NCBI GenBank assembly: GCA_963556495.2
Contig: OY747716.1
Location: forward strand, 29,124,318 to 29,188,317
Source: Valencia hispanica
Lineage: Eukaryota; Chordata; Actinopteri; Cyprinodontiformes; Valenciidae
Direction of reading: 5' to 3'
DNA: 64,000 nt
How positions within the stretch are numbered: the first letter of the stretch is position 1; the number at the start of each line of letters is the position of its first letter. The position numbers and the translations under genes are program-made. The notes beneath the pieces are model-generated. The model was given only the letters and a program-made list of their open reading frames with translations. It ran no database searches and was not told the DNA's origin. Shown here piece after piece: positions 59,733 to 64,000 of this stretch.

Positions 59733-61760
59733 CGCCCCCTTTTCGGGCCCAGGGTGGGACTGCCCAGACCTGGAGCGCACCATTGCACTACTACAGCGGA
59801 GGACCAGGCTCTAAGACATCAGCACAGCGTAGGCAGCGAGGCGGGGCTTCATGAACCTCAGTCACATACACTGATTCCTGTCCACCAGAAACCATTTTTG
59901 TAAAGCATATATATATATTTTTTTTGTGGCTGAAAATTGAAAATCAACAAAAAAAAAAAGGAAAATGGAAGCTGTGATGAACGACATTTTTTTTTAAATC
60001 TGGGGAACAAAACGAGAAACAACATTTTTTCCTGCTTTTATTGTTTATTTCTACAATTGGGGATGTTTTTCCTTCTTTTTTTCTTTTGGGGAGGAGGATG
60101 CACTAAGATTTTAATTTTTGTTATTTTTATGAAAATGTGTGAGTGGCCTACTTGGTGCACAGCGTGCTAAAGGTCATACACATAGACATAGAAACAAGAG
60201 AATGAACATCCAGGTTTCTGTTGAATTCGCATCTCTCTGCCGGTTGGAGACCACACCCCTTCATTCTGACGCACTCGGAGACGGGACGCATCACTCGAGG
60301 CTTTCAGCGCAACGGGACACCACCTGTTTCTTAAAATTGGGTCAGCCCAGCTCAGCCCCGACGGCTGGTTCCCTGTATGAAATGACTAACCACTTGGTCG
60401 GGTGGAAAGGGTGGGGTGGGGGTGGTGTGGATTTCAGATGTTTTTTTAAAGGGGAAAAAGGAACATGAGGCTCATATTGGCGGGTGGGTGGGCGAACATG
60501 GGCTCGGGACCAGGATCTGAGGTTTTTCTGTTGGCACTGAGGAAGGTGGTCTTCTCCTGAGGCTGAAATGTTTGTTACATATGCAGCAGCCACCTTGTGG
60601 TTTATGGACTCTGCTGTCGTCAGTGAGCCACAGCTGCCTCTTTGTGGAATGTCCTTAATTTGTCCCCCCCCTCTCTTTTGGTCTCCTCAACCCCTGTCTT
60701 TATCTTCTTATTTTTTGTGCTATAATCCCAAACTTCACTCAGCTGGGGGGGTGGGGGGTATTTTTGAAAGAAAATTGATATATGTTGACTTTTTAACCAG
60801 CTGCTTTTTCTCTCTGCTCAGCTGTTGTGCAAGATCGCACGACGGGACACATGAGGCCAATCAGGTTTTGCCTCACTTTTGCTCTTTAATACTCTGTGGA
60901 CCAATTCCAGCAGGGGTTTTAGGTGAAACAGTGAAGGGATCGAAGGCGAAGAAGAGTGGCGGGGGACACCGACTTCAGTTTTATTTGGTTTTTTCAGGAT
61001 CATGAGATACGAACAGGCTGGAGACGAAGCTTTCCCACTCGGATTTTCTCTCAGGATGACAAACAGCCGGAGCCCCCTCCCCTTCCCCCTCCAGCCCCAA
61101 TGATTGAATGTCTTTGGCTGTCATTGGGCGGGACATCTGCAGATGGAGGTTTTAGGTTGTTAAAAGTTTTGTCGGGATCATGCTGCCAGGGATTTCATGT
61201 TGCCCCGAAGCACAGATCTGTTTTTCTTTTACTATCTTCAATTCAGACCATTGATTTTGATTTCCCCGCCTTTGTCTCATTGTATGAATGTCAACAAACA
61301 TGAAGTACATTTCCAAATCAGGCAGCATCTCATCCATAGTTGGCCTCTTCTCTGATTTTTAAGGAAGATATGAAATGATCTGTTCTTGGGGGTAACTGAT
61401 GAGCAGGGAACTGTTAGATCATGTACTACTTCCTCTGTTTTACTGAAATCGATGAACAAAGAAGAATTAAACAAATTTGGTGAATGTGGTGCTTTAGAAA
61501 TCCCTCACACACACACTTAGAAATACACCCGAAAACCTTTGGACTCAGTCAACATGTCGGTGTTTAATCACTGTAGTCCACATTTTAACACACACTCCAA
61601 TTAACTTTAGAGTCGACCCCCCAGCCACCGAGTTATCCCCCACAGCAGCACACCTACAATCACCCTCTTAATATGTTTTATGCCCCTTTTGTGTTCTTGT
61701 CTCAAATTTTTTGCAATATTTGTGTGTACAGCAGTATTTTAATAAAGAATACCAAAACTG
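59733..61760 (+). other. pan3 3'UTR with polyadenylation signal
   Basis: About 2 kb with no frame of coding character follows the stop codon, with T-rich and G-rich tracts (for example GGTGGGGTGG-type near 60410). AATAAA at 61741-61746, following ATTTTAAT, is the best candidate polyadenylation signal. The 3'UTR extent is inferred. Confidence 0.5.
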
Positions 61761-61789
61761 ATGTTGATGTGAAATCTCGTTTTTGCTGC

Positions 61790-62780
61790 TAATATACATT
61801 AAAGTGCATTTAAAGTGCACCTTAGGCTACCTTTTGTTGAAGTTACAGCTGCAGATCTTTTGCTTGAAATGAATTAAACCTAAATCAGACTGGATGGAGA
61901 ATCTGAACAACAATTTTCATGTCTTCCCATGGATTATCGTTGCCTTTAGTTCTGGACTTTGACTAGTCCATTCCAACCTACGAATGTTCTTAGATGTAAA
62001 TTGTTCCGTCAGCTTCGGCTGTGTGTTTACAGTTGCTGACCTGCTGGAAGGTGAACTTCCACCACAGTCCAAAGTCTTGCAGCCTCCAACATATCTTCTA
62101 GGATTGCCCTGTATTTAGTTTAATCTTTGGCTTTGCTGAAGAAAAGGCATACATAGCATGATGCTTCTGTTCAGGGCTGTCACATGACCATCTTCCACAA
62201 CTTTCTCTGACCCATCTGCTGTTTATTCTCTAATAAACCTTTTAAGATCTTCGCAAAACACCTGGAATTATTCTGAGGATAAATTAAAAACAGATGGGCT
62301 CTTTTTACTAATTAACTCCTGGAGGAAATTGACTGAAATGTAGTGCTGTGTTGAAAAAGATTGATTATATGATTCTTTATCAATTCTTACAAGAAATTCC
62401 TAAACAATCGATACGAATGTCCAACAATTGATTTGTTTGACATTGTTTGCCCTTTTTACAGCTAAAATAGGGAACAGTCCAGATGGGCATTTTAAGGCTT
62501 AGGTGATATGTTGATACAGTTTCCCCTGGTGAACTGTAACCCCACCCAATGTTGCATAATTGAATTACAAGGATGTAATTAAAGTAACCGCTTAAAAAAC
62601 GTTTTTGGAAATGGAAATGCACACCACACTTTTCAGGTTTCATTTGGTAAAAAATCTTTAGAAACTTTCCGATTTCACAATTATGCACTATTTTAGTTTG
62701 GTCTGTCAAATGAATTCCCAATATGTTTGTGGTTGTTACGTGACGAAATGTGAATGAGTTTAAAGTGTGTGAACACTAAT
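61790..62780. repeat. Tc1-like relic downstream of pan3
   Basis: Blocks GACTTTGACTAGTCCATTCC, GCTGGAAGGTGAACTTCCAC, AGTCTTGCAGCCTCCAAC and AGGATTGCCCTGTATTTAG follow the order of the repeat family also present at 16918-17620 and 21280-21800. The stretch ends with a CAAATGAATTCCCAATATG-like tail and has no intact frame. Confidence 0.6.
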
Positions 62781-62850
62781 GTAAAGGGCTGTTTGTATAG
62801 AAGGTTGAGGTAGGGTTCCTGTTGTAGTTACTACACCCAGTCTTAATGGC

Positions 62851-64000
62851 AAGGCAATTTTATTTGTATAGCACACTTTCAACATCAAGGTGCTTTACAT
62901 GATTAAGTGGTAAAATAAAAATAGCAGTAAAACACAGACAAAGCATTTAAAGTAAAAACAGCAATAAAGCAAGAATCACACTCAGATACATCAAAGCATT
63001 ACATAGCATATAATGTAAAAACAGTAAAACAAGAAAAATACACAAAACATGATACATCAAAGCATTACACAAAGGCAACTCTAAACAGATACTTTTTTAG
63101 TTGTGATTTAAAAGAACTCAGGGTTTCAGCAGCTTTGCAGTTTTCTGGAAGTTTGTTCCAGATTAGAGGAGCATAGAAACAGAAAGCTGCTTCTCCGTGT
63201 TTAGTTCTAATTCTAGGGATGTTGAGTAGACTGGTATTGGAGGACCTGAGTGGTCTGGGGGGTTGGTATAGGGACGGCAGATCTTCAATAAACTTTGGTG
63301 CTAAGCCATTCAATGATTTATAAACTAGTAAAAGTATTTAGAAGTCTATTCTCTGAGCTACATGGAGCCAGTGTAAGGACTTTAGAACTGGGGGTATGTG
63401 CTCTACTTTCCTGGTTCTTGTGAGGACAGGAGCAGCAGCGTTCTGGATCAGCTGCAGCTGTCTGATTGACTTTTTAGGCAGACCTGTGAAGACGCTGTTG
63501 CAGTAATCAATCCGATTAAAGATAAACACATGGATGAGTTTTTCGAGGTTCTGTTGCGACATTGGTCCTTTAATCCTAGAAATGTTCTTCTGGTGATAGA
63601 AGGCTGACGTTTTTATTGCCTTTATGTGACCCTGGAGGTTCAGGTCTGAGTCTATTACTACACCTAGATTTCTGGCCTGATCAGTATTTTCTAGCTGTAT
63701 TAACTGAAGCTGTGTGCTGACTCTTGATCTTTCCTCTTTAGGTCCAAAAGTAATTATTTCTGTTTTGTTTCTGCTCAATTGGAGGAAGTTATGACACATC
63801 CATCCATTGATTTGCTCGATGCATGTAGGCTACTTAGCCTTTGGATGGATTTAAAGTGACCTGGTGACATCGTGATGTAGAGCTGAGTATCATCTGCATA
63901 GATATATGGTAGCTGATCTTATTGGTTGTTATAATCTGGGCTTTTGGAGCATGTAGATATTAAATAAAAGAGGCCCCAAGATGGAGCCCTGGGCTACCCA
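62851..64000 (-). mobile_element. L2-like LINE 3' end, truncated by the window edge
   Basis: The minus strand encodes the C-terminal part of a reverse transcriptase: 63799-63338 has [49 protein letters not shown] and [17 protein letters not shown]; after a frame break near 63340, 63313-63065 has MNGLAPKFIEDL, RTKHGEAAFCFYAPLIWN and KLPENCKAAETLSSFKSQLK. The tail, with TTTATTTGTATAGCACA on the plus strand, reaches 62851. The break indicates an inactive copy. Sequence 63800-64000 continues the element to the edge. L2-clade placement is from remembered protein similarity. Confidence 0.75.

Overview
This window looks like nuclear DNA of a ray-finned (teleost) fish. It has spliced vertebrate genes with GT-AG introns, many microsatellites, and a dense load of fish-type Tc1-like, hAT-like, L1-, L2- and RTE-like transposable elements. 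The gene order is the pdx1-bearing part of the vertebrate ParaHox neighbourhood: polr1d (+), pdx1 (+), urad (-), flt3 (-), pan3 (+). Order and orientation match human chromosome 13, but gsx1 is missing between polr1d and pdx1, and cdx2 is missing between pdx1 and urad. That fits a ParaHox cluster broken up after the teleost genome duplication.

Layout. 1-2600: sequence upstream of polr1d, with a GC-rich promoter-like patch and a small TIR transposon nested in a dispersed repeat. 2632-4235: a three-exon gene for the basic splice product known as human POLR1D isoform 2, with no RPAC2 polymerase domain found. 4441-13450: a gene desert where gsx1 would be expected; it holds a GC-rich homeodomain-site cluster near 5.7-6.2 kb and a thicket of nested transposons (7.2-12.0 kb). 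13478-15374: two-exon pdx1. 16121-16749: two-exon urad, tail-to-tail with pdx1. 18777-33644: flt3, 24 coding exons, 994 residues. 35966-59732: pan3, 18 coding exons, 793 residues, 3'UTR to about 61.76 kb. 61.8-64.0 kb: Tc1-like debris and the 3' end of an L2-like LINE.

The genes do not form a single pathway; their linkage is ancestral synteny. pdx1 is the pancreas/duodenum homeobox regulator. urad is a peroxisomal enzyme of urate breakdown. flt3 is a haematopoietic receptor tyrosine kinase. pan3 is the adaptor of the PAN2-PAN3 poly(A) deadenylase. The polr1d-type product is a small basic protein. I assembled all exons by hand from splice signals and reading phase, and all five coding sequences close in frame.

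I see no bacterial-type defence system, CRISPR array or plausible novel operon. The most unusual signals are structural: a LINE flanked by a direct repeat of about 70 bp; an L1 fragment ending in a perfect 19-bp snap-back hairpin between roughly 140-bp direct repeats; a three-layer nest of transposons; possible overlap of the pdx1 and urad 3' ends; and a polr1d copy that appears to encode only the alternative product.
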